Counted from the stretch's first letter, positions 18,222 through 28,203 are shown. The stretch: DNA of 64,000 nucleotides from Paenibacillus hamazuiensis (GCF_023276405.1 NZ_JALRMO010000001.1:6383001-6447000), one strand, 5' to 3'. Numbers and translations are program-made. Notes: generated by a model not told the origin, from the letters alone.

Positions 18222-18385
18222 GTTGTGTATATTATGCATAACAATTGTGTACGAAATTATACTTTTGACATAACTATTTCACAACTTTTGTGCATGAGTT
18301 CATATATTAGGCATAACTCTTATGTAAAAGTTATGCAAAAGATGCATAACTTTTGCGTATAACCTGCACAAGTGTTGTGCAACTT
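18222..18385. repeat. Cluster of palindromes around the word TTATGC/GCATAA
   Basis: The AT-rich gap holds several inverted repeats: TTATGCATAA near 18233, a perfect 11-bp pair at 18326-18354 (AAAAGTTATGC / GCATAACTTTT), and GCACAA/TTGTGC just after. No gene lies here. They could be binding sites for a regulator of the flanking genes or an old element end. Confidence 0.5.
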
Positions 18386-18509
18386 TGAATGTAACGACAG
18401 ATGGATTAGTCGAATATAAGCATGAAACGCACCGATAATTTTCCATTTAAAGTCATTACAAAAAAAAGAAGACAGATCCCGCAAAGTGTTTCGGATCTGT
18501 CTTTTGTAT

Positions 18510-18920
18510 TCACCAAGCATTCCGGATTGCTTGGTAAAAAGATACAATGTAAATTGATTTCCACTTTTTCAAGACAACCCTGACAATTTCCCATAATACA
18601 TATGTTGCCGCCGCTCCCCCAACGGCGTATAGCAACGTATTTGCCAGAGTCCACAGTATCGCCTTGTGCATCATGATGATGACAATGCCTGCGACCAAAA
18701 CAGAAGTTCCCGATACCTTTCTGATGCGGGGCATTTTTAGCAAGGATGCCACGCCTATTTTCCAGTTTTTTTGCTGTCTAACCGCACCAAAAATCGGCAT
18801 AATCAGAATCACAACCAGCATTAATTTCGGCACATAATGTAATACAAAGGAAACGATAACCCCTGCAAGCAACGATATGAGCAAAAGCCCGACAAACATA
18901 CTCATTAATTTTCTGATCAT
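18510..18920 (-). CDS. Small membrane protein, 136 aa
   Basis: About four hydrophobic segments: residues 8-25, 30-47, 72-88 and 92-113. A GGAGA site lies slightly far (12 nt) from the ATG. A stem followed by T-run at about 18466-18503 ends it. Family not recognised; nothing in the sequence indicates what it does. Confidence 0.6.
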   Translation of the reverse strand: MIRKLMSMFVGLLLISLLAGVIVSFVLHYVPKLMLVVILIMPIFGAVRQQKNWKIGVASLLKMPRIRKVSGTSVLVAGIVIIMMHKAILWTLANTLLYAVGGAAATYVLWEIVRVVLKKWKSIYIVSFYQAIRNAW

Positions 18921-19160
18921 TTCAAATCAGTCTCCTTTTTCATTAATGTCCCTGCAAATATTTTTCCTTGTTCTCAAAATGAATGCTTGGATTCGCCTGT
19001 GTATTCGTTCTGAATATTATAGATTTGAATCGCCATCGTAATAACGGAGGAAATCAGGGAGTGGGAGTTTGAGGAATGGGATTTAGAATGTAACGGCATT
19101 AAAAAGAGGAAAAATTAACCCCCTGAAATATCCATCCAGGAGGTTTAGTGGGACTTTATT

Positions 19161-20984
19161 TTAACGTGACAGCATCAATGCGAGCCTGAAGAGCCGTTTT
19201 TTCAGGAGTATCGGCAAGGCATTGACCGCATCAATGGCTCTTTGCTTGTAGATTGCTTTCGGGAATCGCTCAAACAACTTCACCGCATTGGTTGCCTTGT
19301 TCAATGCGAGCTGTGCACTTTGATCGGCTACGTTTTGGTTGAAATTGTTTTTCAGTTTATCAGCTCGTTCCTGCAAATCGGCTACATTGCCTCTGTTCAC
19401 CTGATTCGCTTTGATATCCGTTGGAAGAGCCGCGAGCTTGTTCAGTGCAGTCAGGATGTTCGAGCGACTTGGATACTTTTCAGCTCGAACGACTGCATTT
19501 GTCACATCCGTTAAGAGCAAGTTTGCTTTTGCATCTTTGATCGCTTGTTCAATAGCATCCAAGCGAGCTTGCAAATCCGTTTTCGCTTGACCATCGGGTA
19601 AAGCATTAACCTTCGCTCTCGCGGCATTGATTGTGGATTGCGTTTTCGCTGTTTCTGCAAAATCAATGGCGGCAGTCGCACGATCCAAAGCGACTTGTGC
19701 GTTGATTGCTTGCTGAACGGCATCCAAGCGATTAAGCAATTCCGTCTTAGTTTGACCATCAGGCAAGGCATTGACCATTGCTTTCGCGGCATCGACAGCG
19801 GCTTGTGTTTTCAGACTTTCCGCATTCAGTGCCTCAGAAGTGGCATCGGCAATCGCTTGATCCAATGTCTTTTGAATATCGATGGCTTGCTGTACAGCAT
19901 TCAAACGATTGAGCAAATCCGTTTTCGTTTGACCATCCGGCATTGCATTCACCATTGCTTTCGCGGCATCAAGAGCCGCTTGCGTTTTCACCGTTTCCAC
20001 ATATGCGACTGCGGAAGTCGCATCGGCAGGAAGTGTGATAACGACGACTCCTCCATCAACTGATTTCGAGATTGATGTATCGATGACTTGCTGGATAACA
20101 TCCAAGCGACTTAGCAAATCCGTTTTCGTTTGACCATCCGGCATTGCATTGACTTTGGCTTTCGCCGCATCGACAGCCGCTTGCGTCTTGACGATTTCGG
20201 CATTTTCTACTGCGACAGTCGCATCATCTAACGCCGTTTGTGCGTCGATCTCTTGTTGAACCACATTCAGACGATTGAGTAAATCCGTTTTCGCTTGGCT
20301 GTTCGGCAGTGCGTTGACCAGCGAAATAGCTGCGTCCACATCGGCTTGTGATGCCGTCGATTCAGCTTTGGCAACCTCGTTTGTCACATTGGTGGTAACA
20401 GTTTGGTTTAACATCGTGAAAGCTTGAGCCGCGACCCCGCTTGTATTGCCTGCATTGTCCACGGTTTTCACCTGTACCGTATAACTGCCATCCGTTAACG
20501 TGAGCGGCGAGACATATGCTGTCCAAGCTCCCCCATTCACAGAAACAAACGTTTTGCTCACTCCGGACTGTGCATCCGTCCCCGGTTGAATCGTCAACAC
20601 ATTGTTGCTGACCGAGATGATCGGTGTCGTTGGCGGCGTTTTGTCAATATTCGTCACGCTGTAGGAGCTTTCTGCACTCCAGTTACCAGCGGCATCTTGC
20701 GAACGAGCGTATACAGTTCCGTTTTGCGTCATCGTCACCGTGCCGCTGTAATTTTGCCACGCTCCGTTATCGATGCGGTACTGCCTAACAACTGCATCAT
20801 TCGGGTATTGAATCGTGACATGGACATCTCCATTTGTCGGAAAGAATTGATCGAAAATAAATCGATATTGTGTTGTAGCCGCATGAGACGTAACGGCAAA
20901 TTCGGGCATAATCGGGACAATTGCACTAACTACCAGTGTAGCTACGGCTACGGGCAAACTCCATTTTTTGAGTTGTTTTATCAT
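19161..20984 (-). CDS. Secreted repeat protein, C-terminus frameshifted
   Basis: 607 aa. A signal peptide (basic start, hydrophobic core, cleavage near SHA-AT) is followed by Ig-like OmpL47-type segments (YRIDNGAWQNYSGTVTMT, VNGGAWTAYVSPLTL) and then at least five ~66-residue helical repeats with the core NALPDGQTKTDLLNRLDAVQ. The final repeat breaks: the frame reads NALPILLKKRLFR, whereas adding one base near 19217 restores DTPEKTALQARIDAVTLK and a stop at almost the same place. There is no LPxTG motif. Probably extracellular, with binding or spacer repeats. A hairpin at about 19118-19150 can terminate it. Confidence 0.75.
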   Translation of the reverse strand: MIKQLKKWSLPVAVATLVVSAIVPIMPEFAVTSHAATTQYRFIFDQFFPTNGDVHVTIQYPNDAVVRQYRIDNGAWQNYSGTVTMTQNGTVYARSQDAAGNWSAESSYSVTNIDKTPPTTPIISVSNNVLTIQPGTDAQSGVSKTFVSVNGGAWTAYVSPLTLTDGSYTVQVKTVDNAGNTSGVAAQAFTMLNQTVTTNVTNEVAKAESTASQADVDAAISLVNALPNSQAKTDLLNRLNVVQQEIDAQTALDDATVAVENAEIVKTQAAVDAAKAKVNAMPDGQTKTDLLSRLDVIQQVIDTSISKSVDGGVVVITLPADATSAVAYVETVKTQAALDAAKAMVNAMPDGQTKTDLLNRLNAVQQAIDIQKTLDQAIADATSEALNAESLKTQAAVDAAKAMVNALPDGQTKTELLNRLDAVQQAINAQVALDRATAAIDFAETAKTQSTINAARAKVNALPDGQAKTDLQARLDAIEQAIKDAKANLLLTDVTNAVVRAEKYPSRSNILTALNKLAALPTDIKANQVNRGNVADLQERADKLKNNFNQNVADQSAQLALNKATNAVKLFERFPKAIYKQRAIDAVNALPILLKKRLFRLALMLSR

Positions 20985-21139
20985 GTTTTTCTCACTCCTT
21001 CACTTTTCTATGTTTCTTTGGATTATAGCTTTGTCCGAAATGAAATATTCTTGAAAGGCAGGGCTATGGGGAGTAAGGGGATAGGGTTTGAAATGTAACG
21101 GTATTGAATGGAGAAAACAAAAAAGAGCGAGATGGTTAA

Positions 21140-21385
21140 TCACGCTCTTTCGTCATTTTGCTTTTGAGGATTTCTCAGGTCGTTAATGGCTTGATCGGCC
21201 AATCCTTTTTGAAGCCGCTCAATCACATATAAAGTCTCCAGATCATAATGCTCTTCTCCGCAAGAAGAGCATCTGCACCCATTGATATTCGCACTCACGA
21301 TACCATACACCCCAACATCAACTTCAAGAATCGCATTCGGCACATCCTTGCAACCGCACATCACACATTGCTTGATTTTGACCAA
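21140..21385 (-). CDS. YgiT-type zinc-finger protein
   Basis: 81 aa, TTG start behind GGCGGAG. Two CxxC pairs (CVMCGC and CSSCGEE) about 30 residues apart around a short beta hairpin match the MqsA/YgiT N-terminal zinc domain, here without the HTH half. Such domains bind zinc and often occur in toxin-antitoxin or regulatory proteins. Two other products in this window carry the same type of domain (29123 and 32331 genes). A stem-loop overlaps the stop region. Confidence 0.7.
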   Translation of the reverse strand: MVKIKQCVMCGCKDVPNAILEVDVGVYGIVSANINGCRCSSCGEEHYDLETLYVIERLQKGLADQAINDLRNPQKQNDERA

Positions 21386-21403
21386 TCGCTCCGCCCCCTG
21401 ATT

Positions 21404-21490
21404 TTATATCGCCGAACTCGATTCAATAACTGGGGTGAAATCGTCAATGCATTTTCCATATATCTCAATGCTTACCAAGTGCTTTGCCAT
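21404..21490 (-). CDS. Possible leader peptide, 28 aa
   Basis: ATG at 21490 behind GAGGTGA at 6 nt, stop at 21404, just upstream of the 21140 gene. The frame can be extended to 21523 but without a good site there. Too short to judge; kept because of the strong ribosome binding site and its position. Confidence 0.3.
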   Translation of the reverse strand: MAKHLVSIEIYGKCIDDFTPVIESSSAI

Positions 21491-21582
21491 GCGAATCACC
21501 TCATCAACAATTTTATCAAACATGCCACAAGGCAAAGGATCAGAAGAGTATTCATCCCCCGACCTCTTTTTGCCATATTCTG

Positions 21583-24500
21583 TTATTGAACGATTGAAGA
21601 TTTGATGTCGTCGCTATCCGCCCCGCGAACACGAATCACAATAGTCTTCTCATCACACAAGAAGTTTGCCGTTCGAGGTTTGTCATAGCTCCCATAAAAG
21701 TAAGGATACGAATTTACCTTTATTTGGTAGTCGCTATCCCTTGCCGTTTCATTTATAAAAATCTTCCTTGTTGTCTCTAAATTGAAAGCATTATGCACAG
21801 GCATCTCATACGTTTGAACCAAATCATCCCAGGACCCTGACTCCGATGGGTTATTCAGCGTATACGTAACATGGTTTCCGTATCCATCAGTGAATGGCAT
21901 CTCGACGTATAGTGTTCTTGGAGAGGTGACGTGGCTTCCGAGAGTTGGCGACACGGTTTTTCCACTACATGTGCTGTACCATGGCTTCGGCGAAGCACTG
22001 TATACGTTAGTTTTGTAATGCGTGACGAACTTGATTTCAAAGCCATAACCCGCTTTGACTTGACCAGGCTGATTAAGGATGTCAATCCAACCGTCTCCGC
22101 CGTATTTGTCCTGCGTCAGTTTGCTCCTAAAGAGAACTTTCGTAATCTGGTATCTCTCATAATAATTAACCGTCTGCGTATAACTGTGGGTCGAATCCGT
22201 CACGCAATAGTGAAATGTATAGCATCCGTACTTGCCGCATGAAGTCCAGCTTTGCAAATGGCCATAATATTCGTAGATGTAATGAGTCGTTGTCCACATA
22301 TTCTGCGTGTGTGTGGTCAAACATGCACGGGGCGTACTACTTGTTTGATGACCCATCACGGAGTTGGTAGCAACGTTATCCAAATACGGATTGTTGGTGT
22401 CTGGACTCATTTCGATCCATCGTCTCGGTGCAGGATTAATCTCTATCGTGAACGCATTCTCCGTGCCATTTTGACTGTTATAAATCGCCACATTCGGCAC
22501 TGTCCATGAGATCGGGAAATCTTGATTTGCTGGCATCGTTACTGTTTCGCTCTTAATTACCGATCCGTAGCGGTTCTTGATTTGAATGACGACATCTTTT
22601 TCTTGGTTTTCGGGATTGATGCTGTTCGCAATAAAATTAAACGTCAGCGTCTCATAAGATGTCGAGTTCGGTGAAATGATTGATGACGGCTTAATTTCAA
22701 AATTGCTTACGCTAAAGTTGTTTTTCGATCTCCAAGTTTTCGAAGCATCATCGTTAGTCGGATCGGAACTTTGATTACCGTATTGCGGCGACTTGTTGAA
22801 CCAGTAAATGCCGTAATCGACTTTGATGGTTGGTACAGTTGGCGTGATTGCGTTTCTGAGTTCAATCACAACGGTATCACCTTCACCCATCAAGGTTTCG
22901 GTTGCTTCAACTTTGTCAAATTGTTTGTAGACCGTGCCAGTGTCCGTAGCATTCACATACAGGGCGGCGAATGGATTGTAGTAATTACCGCGTTCGCCAA
23001 CAGGTGTGTTACCTTTGAACTTCTTCACGGTAAAGCGAAATCCGTAGGTTTTATAAGGAACAACGTCATTCGTCACTTTACCCGTTGTTTCATCGATGAG
23101 CTGAATCGCTTCCGGCACAACCCCAATATCTTCCGGCTTGACTTGGAACCGAAGTCTGCCGATATTATCATCCGCATACGAATCGTCGCCTTTCAAATAG
23201 AACCCTTGCGATATAGCGGCGGCGTAGACGAATTCGTTTTTCAGTTCCGAACTGGATGTGGGAACAGTGAATTCCCAGGTTTGGACGTTGGTATTGTTTG
23301 AATCGTTGTCGTCCTTGGTTTTATCAAATGTGACTGAACCGCCGTAAGGAATAGAATATATTCGCGTTGCCGGATCGACGTTGATTCCAGGAATGACGTT
23401 TTCATCAGGTCCGGTCGTCCATTTGCCGTCAATGTGCCAATCATCATCAATAGCTTCCATGGAACGCATACGTATTGGTGTAGTGTAATCTGTAGGATGA
23501 TTGCCCAATCCGTCCACGATCATGTTTTTGACGGTTGCTGTCACGACATAGGTCTTGCCTCGTTCAACTTCCTGATTGTTGATTTGCCAGTGAGTTGTCG
23601 TGTCGCTGTTGTCGTCTGCATTTCGTGTCATTAAGCCAACAACTTTGCCCGTATTTTTTTCCGTGACCTTCATTTCAGTGATTCTCAGATTCGGCTGAGG
23701 TGGAGATTTTAGTACAAAGCTTGCATAATAGCCGTTGGTTTGGAACCCCGTGACGACTCCAGTGCTTTGACTCGGGTCATTATGCAAAGTGAATTTACGT
23801 GCCCAATCTGCCGCATCGTCCCACAAATCCATGTCCGATCTGCGGAGATCAGGGTTCGCCGGAAAAAGGTATTTGATGAAAAGTTGTACTTTTCGTTCGA
23901 ATTTTGCCCATTCAGCAGGATTATTTGGATCGTAATCCGCATCGTAATTTGTTTTTACAGTTTTCCCGTGTTTCCACGGCTCATCAATCCAAGCCAGTTT
24001 CGCTGGTTGCCAATCCGAGTCGAACTTTACGGGAAAGTCGGCAGGAAAATATGGATTGTCGATAGGGTATCCCAGACCGTATCCAGCATATCGGAACTCC
24101 AGCATTTTCCCATACAAATCAGAGAAATTATCATTAGTAAACTTTGTAGTTCCTGATGTTCCAAGCACACCGCCAGCCTGTGAAAGAACTCGTTCAAAAC
24201 TTTCTTTTGATTGTTTCCCTGGTTCCACCGCACCCCATTTCAAATTTTGCCATAGATAATATTGCCCAGGTTTAACAAGTTGGTAATAATTCGTATTATT
24301 GCGTCTTACGTTGTTCTCGTACATTTGCGTAAGATCCATATTAGCATTGTTTTGCAATACAGGATCAGGTTGGGTAATAGAGTACCAAAGAAACTTATTT
24401 TGGAAGTTTTGCTCCCATATCTTTTCTATATTCCGATCTTTGTACCATTGATACTGAGGAGCTGATGGATTAAAAGTGATGTAAGTTGGCAAATCTTTCG

Positions 24501-24672
24501 ATGGATCTCGCACTTGATGTCCATTACCATCGTCCCAATGAGCTGTTGCTAAAAAGTTGCTTCCAAATCCAGCCGCCGCATGAGTTGTAATAACATCTTC
24601 ATTTTTGCTTGAAAAACAGGCAAATAGAACTAACAAAACACTTGCAAGCGTAACAGTAATTATTCTTTTCAT
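21583..24672 (-). CDS. Large secreted or lipoprotein-like surface protein, 1029 aa
   Basis: The ATG at 24672 has GGAGGGGG; the longer frame does not. The N-terminus is a signal sequence ending LVLFAC, a possible but non-ideal lipobox. The rest looks beta-rich, with no transmembrane helix and no sorting signal. A segment near residues 760-830 is rich in Cys, His, Tyr and Trp (HYIYEYYGHLQSWTSCG, YTFHYCVTDSTH). I do not recognise the family. Surface exposure is inferred from the signal. It heads the group of exported proteins on the island. Confidence 0.7.
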   Translation of the reverse strand: MKRIITVTLASVLLVLFACFSSKNEDVITTHAAAGFGSNFLATAHWDDGNGHQVRDPSKDLPTYITFNPSAPQYQWYKDRNIEKIWEQNFQNKFLWYSITQPDPVLQNNANMDLTQMYENNVRRNNTNYYQLVKPGQYYLWQNLKWGAVEPGKQSKESFERVLSQAGGVLGTSGTTKFTNDNFSDLYGKMLEFRYAGYGLGYPIDNPYFPADFPVKFDSDWQPAKLAWIDEPWKHGKTVKTNYDADYDPNNPAEWAKFERKVQLFIKYLFPANPDLRRSDMDLWDDAADWARKFTLHNDPSQSTGVVTGFQTNGYYASFVLKSPPQPNLRITEMKVTEKNTGKVVGLMTRNADDNSDTTTHWQINNQEVERGKTYVVTATVKNMIVDGLGNHPTDYTTPIRMRSMEAIDDDWHIDGKWTTGPDENVIPGINVDPATRIYSIPYGGSVTFDKTKDDNDSNNTNVQTWEFTVPTSSSELKNEFVYAAAISQGFYLKGDDSYADDNIGRLRFQVKPEDIGVVPEAIQLIDETTGKVTNDVVPYKTYGFRFTVKKFKGNTPVGERGNYYNPFAALYVNATDTGTVYKQFDKVEATETLMGEGDTVVIELRNAITPTVPTIKVDYGIYWFNKSPQYGNQSSDPTNDDASKTWRSKNNFSVSNFEIKPSSIISPNSTSYETLTFNFIANSINPENQEKDVVIQIKNRYGSVIKSETVTMPANQDFPISWTVPNVAIYNSQNGTENAFTIEINPAPRRWIEMSPDTNNPYLDNVATNSVMGHQTSSTPRACLTTHTQNMWTTTHYIYEYYGHLQSWTSCGKYGCYTFHYCVTDSTHSYTQTVNYYERYQITKVLFRSKLTQDKYGGDGWIDILNQPGQVKAGYGFEIKFVTHYKTNVYSASPKPWYSTCSGKTVSPTLGSHVTSPRTLYVEMPFTDGYGNHVTYTLNNPSESGSWDDLVQTYEMPVHNAFNLETTRKIFINETARDSDYQIKVNSYPYFYGSYDKPRTANFLCDEKTIVIRVRGADSDDIKSSIVQ

Positions 24673-24798
24673 GATCCCCCTCCTGATTTCGTTTGTATCT
24701 TGTATCTTGATTATGTTTCCAGAAGTCAAGTTCGACTATGGCTTTTTTGTTCTACCACGTCGAAGCTTCTGATGTGTTATATGCAACTTTTTGTGCAA

Positions 24799-24825
24799 AA
24801 AAAAGAGGCGATATCGCCTCCCTTG
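24799..24825 (-). terminator. Intrinsic terminator after the 24838 SLH gene
   Basis: The perfect stem GAGGCGAT/ATCGCCTC followed by eight T on the minus strand, shortly after the stop codon. Confidence 0.75.
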
Positions 24826-24837
24826 TCAAAAATCCTT

Positions 24838-25977
24838 TTATTCCAGATCGAGTTTCTTGCCCTTCGAACTGATGTACACTTGAACGCCTCCAGGGGGTGT
24901 CTGGATTAAGACTTCGTGGTCATCGATTATAAATTTTTTATTCAGATATTCGCTTACATCTTTCCCCATATACCCGTCATCAATAATATGAAACAGTTTG
25001 TCGTTTGTGTCAGGTAAAAAGAAGCGGAATACCTCTCTGGTGATATAAGGTGTCTTGTTTAGTGGACTATCTTCTATCAGGGATCCATACCAGCCGTATA
25101 AAACAATAGTTCTATACGAGCTACCTCCTGAAACGCCAATTGCCGCCAATTCCGGTTGAATACCCCCATATGGATTAAAAAACTCTCCATTTACAAAACC
25201 AAGTTCGTTTTTCAGGATTTCCGCATCTTTCACTGGATCCCAAGTCGCTGTGGACTTCACCAACGGGGGATTCCATCCGGAAGGAGTCTTGTATGAGGGA
25301 AGATCCAGCTCCCCTGTTGCCTTCGTCGGAGTAGTCTTCTCATCTCCATTCGGGATATTTGGCAAACTGGACGAATCTGTAGGCTCCTGTGGTCTTGCCA
25401 ATAGTTCGCCCTTCCCATTGTCGAAAAGATTCTTGATAAACTGCACAGCTTCGGCTCGGGTCAAAGTGCCGTTACCATTAAAAGATGAAATCGTCAGCTT
25501 GTTTTGATCGGTTCCCGAAGCAAGCTGATTGCCATACAAGTAACGAATTGCGTCGTTGCCGTCGAAATTAACCCCTTGCGAAGCTGAGATCAACTCAGCA
25601 ACCCGAAGCCGCGTAATCGCCTTACCCCTAACCCCAACATCCGCTCCGCCTGCAACGGGATAGTTCAATTTCGCCGCGAAATCGTAGTATCCGTCTGCCC
25701 AATGCCCCTGCTTACTTGCGGTTATGTCGGGCTTGTATGAACGGATTAGCATGGCGAGGAACTCCGCTTCCGAAACGTTTTGATTAGGCTTAAACGTTCC
25801 ATCAGGATAACCGGAAACCATCTTTTTTTCGACAGCCCATTCAATTGTATTTTCTGCCCAATGCCCTTTGAGATCGGGGAATTCATGATTTTGTTGTGCG
25901 TATGCGGCAATTGCAATCGTAGTGCTGATTATTGTGACAAGTGCAATTGATATTGCTTTTTTCAACATTTGTTCCAC
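24838..25977 (-). CDS. SLH-domain surface protein with a C-terminal domain shared with its neighbour
   Basis: 379 aa. Signal peptide (cleavage near AYA-QQ), then an S-layer homology domain (FPDLKGHWAENTIEWAVEKK) and two weaker SLH-like segments up to about residue 195. SLH domains bind pyruvylated cell-wall polymers. After a Pro/Ser/Thr linker, the last ~140 residues form a separate domain (from GWNPPLVKSTATWDP to KGKKLDLE). The same domain closes the 26126 product, with blocks such as LYGWYGSL and LIQTPPGGVQ nearly identical. The two genes are adjacent, so a tandem duplication is likely. The function of the shared domain is unknown. Confidence 0.8.
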   Translation of the reverse strand: MEQMLKKAISIALVTIISTTIAIAAYAQQNHEFPDLKGHWAENTIEWAVEKKMVSGYPDGTFKPNQNVSEAEFLAMLIRSYKPDITASKQGHWADGYYDFAAKLNYPVAGGADVGVRGKAITRLRVAELISASQGVNFDGNDAIRYLYGNQLASGTDQNKLTISSFNGNGTLTRAEAVQFIKNLFDNGKGELLARPQEPTDSSSLPNIPNGDEKTTPTKATGELDLPSYKTPSGWNPPLVKSTATWDPVKDAEILKNELGFVNGEFFNPYGGIQPELAAIGVSGGSSYRTIVLYGWYGSLIEDSPLNKTPYITREVFRFFLPDTNDKLFHIIDDGYMGKDVSEYLNKKFIIDDHEVLIQTPPGGVQVYISSKGKKLDLE

Positions 25978-26069
25978 TCTCCTTCACTTGTTTTTCATCA
26001 ATTTTAATATTGGATTGTACTTGGATAAATAGCTTTTAAGTCGGACTCTGTTTTAGTTGCCTCGAACAC

Positions 26070-26112
26070 AATAAGAGAGAACAAAAGAGAGGCGGTTAGT
26101 GCCTCTCTTTTT
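26070..26112 (-). terminator. Intrinsic terminator after the 26126 SLH gene
   Basis: AAAGAGAGGC/GCCTCTCTTTT stem with a T-run on the minus strand just after the stop codon of the 26126 gene. Confidence 0.75.
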
Positions 26113-26125
26113 TGCTACTATCCGT

Positions 26126-28012
26126 TCAATTCAGGTCGATTTTCTTACCCTTCTGGCTAATATATATCTGAACGCCTCCAGGTGGTGTCTGGATTAAAAT
26201 TTCATGATCATCAATTACAATTTTTTTGTTTACATACTCGCCTACGTCCTCCCCCATGAAACCATCGTCTAAGATGTGAAACAGCTTGTCGTTAGTTCCT
26301 GGTAGATAAAAACGCAGAATTTCTCGGACGATATAAGGAGTCTTATTCTCTGGACTATCTTCTGTCAACGAACCATACCAGCCATACAAGACAATTTCCG
26401 AGTAGATTCCTCCCCCAGTCACACTTAAAGCGGCTGTATTTTCTTTGCCGCAATAAGGGCTAAAATACCAGCCCTCTCCAAGACCAAGTTCCTTTTTCAA
26501 AGTTTCATGGTCTTTCGCAGGATCCCAAGTCGCTGTTGACTGAATCAGTGGCGGCTTCCAATCATCAGCAACCTTATACCGCAAATCCTGTTCTCCCAAA
26601 ACCATCGTAGCCATCATAGATGGGGTAGGGCAAGGAGTCGGCTTAATTGTAGGAAGTATTCCTGGCGGCATGACTACCGGAGGTTGTCCGATGAATACAT
26701 ATTCCCTATTTTCTTTTTTTTCAAAATCCATCGAATACTTTAAGATGTCGCTGAGAAAATAAACCGAAACGTAGAGTTTCCACTTGATCATTTTGGGCTT
26801 CGGAATTTTCAGGCCGTCTTCAGTTGCAAAGGAACTGTTCACAGCAATTGAAATCTTCTTACCATCTCTTAACCTTATAATCCCTGACTTGTTTGTGTCA
26901 TTCCATTCGAACTTATCGCCCATGCCTTCAACCACAGTTTGAATAGGCACATGCGGAGCATAGTCACTGAAATCTGGTTGATTCTGATCGTCTGTTATTA
27001 GGTGTCCATCAACGTAAAACCAAGAAGTGCGTTCTTGTGAAGGAGGCACTTTGGACGTTTCTGGAGGTTTCTGGGCGAACTCTCCATTTGCCCAATGAAG
27101 TGAGTAATTTTTGTACCAGACATTTGGTAATTTGTATCCTCCGCCTCTTACTGTTATATTCGCCTTTGAATATGAGACATCCCTATCTTTCATTACAATC
27201 TCATCAAGAAGCATCTTTATTGTTTCTTCCGATTCCGGCATACCCACCATTTTTAATGCTTTGACAAAGAATGCAAGATCTTTTTCATTAGGGGTACCAG
27301 TGTAATCAAACGACCAGGTATCAAAAGAAAATGGAGTGCCAACCTGGATCTCATCATAGCCATACGAGGCTATCAGTAAGCCATCTTTCCAGATACCGAT
27401 GTTGTACTCTTCATCTGTTGTGGTAAATTTAAACGATGTGTGCATTTTCTTGTTAAGCGACTCAAAGCGTTCGAGTATTGTACTATTTAAACCTTCTGAT
27501 GTGCCTAAGTCCTGGCAAGACTTTAGTTGTTCGCCGTTTTTAAAAGCCTTTGCTCTCTCGATTAAGACAGCCGCAGATTCTCTGGCAAGTTTTCCTGTCG
27601 GATTATAGTTTTCCATATAGTCGCCCTTGTCGTTATACGCACCGCAAGCCAGATTTTTTTCGAAGAGAAACCGAATAGCTTTTGATTTCACTCCACCTAT
27701 TTCCTTGTTGAGTAGGAGATAAATGACTCTGGCCGCTTCGCCGCGTGTGATTTCAGCGTCTCGTAGGTATGGCCGACCACCTAAATCACTAAAATAAAGG
27801 ATTCCAAGCTTTTTCGCGGCATAATCATAATAAGGGTCTGCCCCATGTTGATTTGCAGGCAATTCAGGTTCACCGTATAGGGCTTCAACTGCATCCCTCA
27901 TAAATTCGGCGTGGGTCACATACTTGCTTTCGCTATTATTTGTTGCGTGGACAGAAGAGAGTGGCTCAACAAAGAGTGCCACCATTAATAGCAATAAACC
28001 AAGCTTCTTCAT
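26126..28012 (-). CDS. SLH-like surface protein with copper-amine-oxidase-N-like domain
   Basis: 628 aa from the ATG at 28012 (GGAGGAG at 7 nt). The signal peptide ends near VHA-TN. SLH-like segments follow (about residues 25-165), then a central region not recognised, then a stretch resembling a Cu_amine_oxidN1 domain (VDGHLITDDQNQPDFSD...VYFLSDILKYSMDF), a short proline-rich linker, and the ~140-residue C-terminal domain shared with the 24838 product. Its start overlaps the stop of the 28009 gene by 4 bp, so it is the last gene of a short operon whose other members look cytoplasmic. Confidence 0.75.
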   Translation of the reverse strand: MKKLGLLLLMVALFVEPLSSVHATNNSESKYVTHAEFMRDAVEALYGEPELPANQHGADPYYDYAAKKLGILYFSDLGGRPYLRDAEITRGEAARVIYLLLNKEIGGVKSKAIRFLFEKNLACGAYNDKGDYMENYNPTGKLARESAAVLIERAKAFKNGEQLKSCQDLGTSEGLNSTILERFESLNKKMHTSFKFTTTDEEYNIGIWKDGLLIASYGYDEIQVGTPFSFDTWSFDYTGTPNEKDLAFFVKALKMVGMPESEETIKMLLDEIVMKDRDVSYSKANITVRGGGYKLPNVWYKNYSLHWANGEFAQKPPETSKVPPSQERTSWFYVDGHLITDDQNQPDFSDYAPHVPIQTVVEGMGDKFEWNDTNKSGIIRLRDGKKISIAVNSSFATEDGLKIPKPKMIKWKLYVSVYFLSDILKYSMDFEKKENREYVFIGQPPVVMPPGILPTIKPTPCPTPSMMATMVLGEQDLRYKVADDWKPPLIQSTATWDPAKDHETLKKELGLGEGWYFSPYCGKENTAALSVTGGGIYSEIVLYGWYGSLTEDSPENKTPYIVREILRFYLPGTNDKLFHILDDGFMGEDVGEYVNKKIVIDDHEILIQTPPGGVQIYISQKGKKIDLN

Positions 28013-28203
28013 CGAAAAGTCTCCTCCTGTTTGCAAGATGACACGTCTATGTATTCTCTTGTTTGACGACGATGCAACTGGTTTTGCATCGCGATTAGGT
28101 TTGACCAATATTCGATAGGCTCGTGATGAACATGAATTTCCAATAAACTTGTTATAACCTCGTTAATGAGCCAACGATCTGCATCATTTAATGAAGATTT
28201 CAT
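28009..28203 (-). CDS. Small hypothetical protein, 64 aa
   Basis: ATG at 28203 behind GGGTGATC. The frame overlaps the end of the preceding 28184 gene by 20 bp and its stop overlaps the start of the SLH gene, a chain of coupled genes. Helical, His-rich middle (LLEIHVHHEPIEYW). Family unknown. Confidence 0.55.
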   Translation of the reverse strand: MKSSLNDADRWLINEVITSLLEIHVHHEPIEYWSNLIAMQNQLHRRQTREYIDVSSCKQEETFR

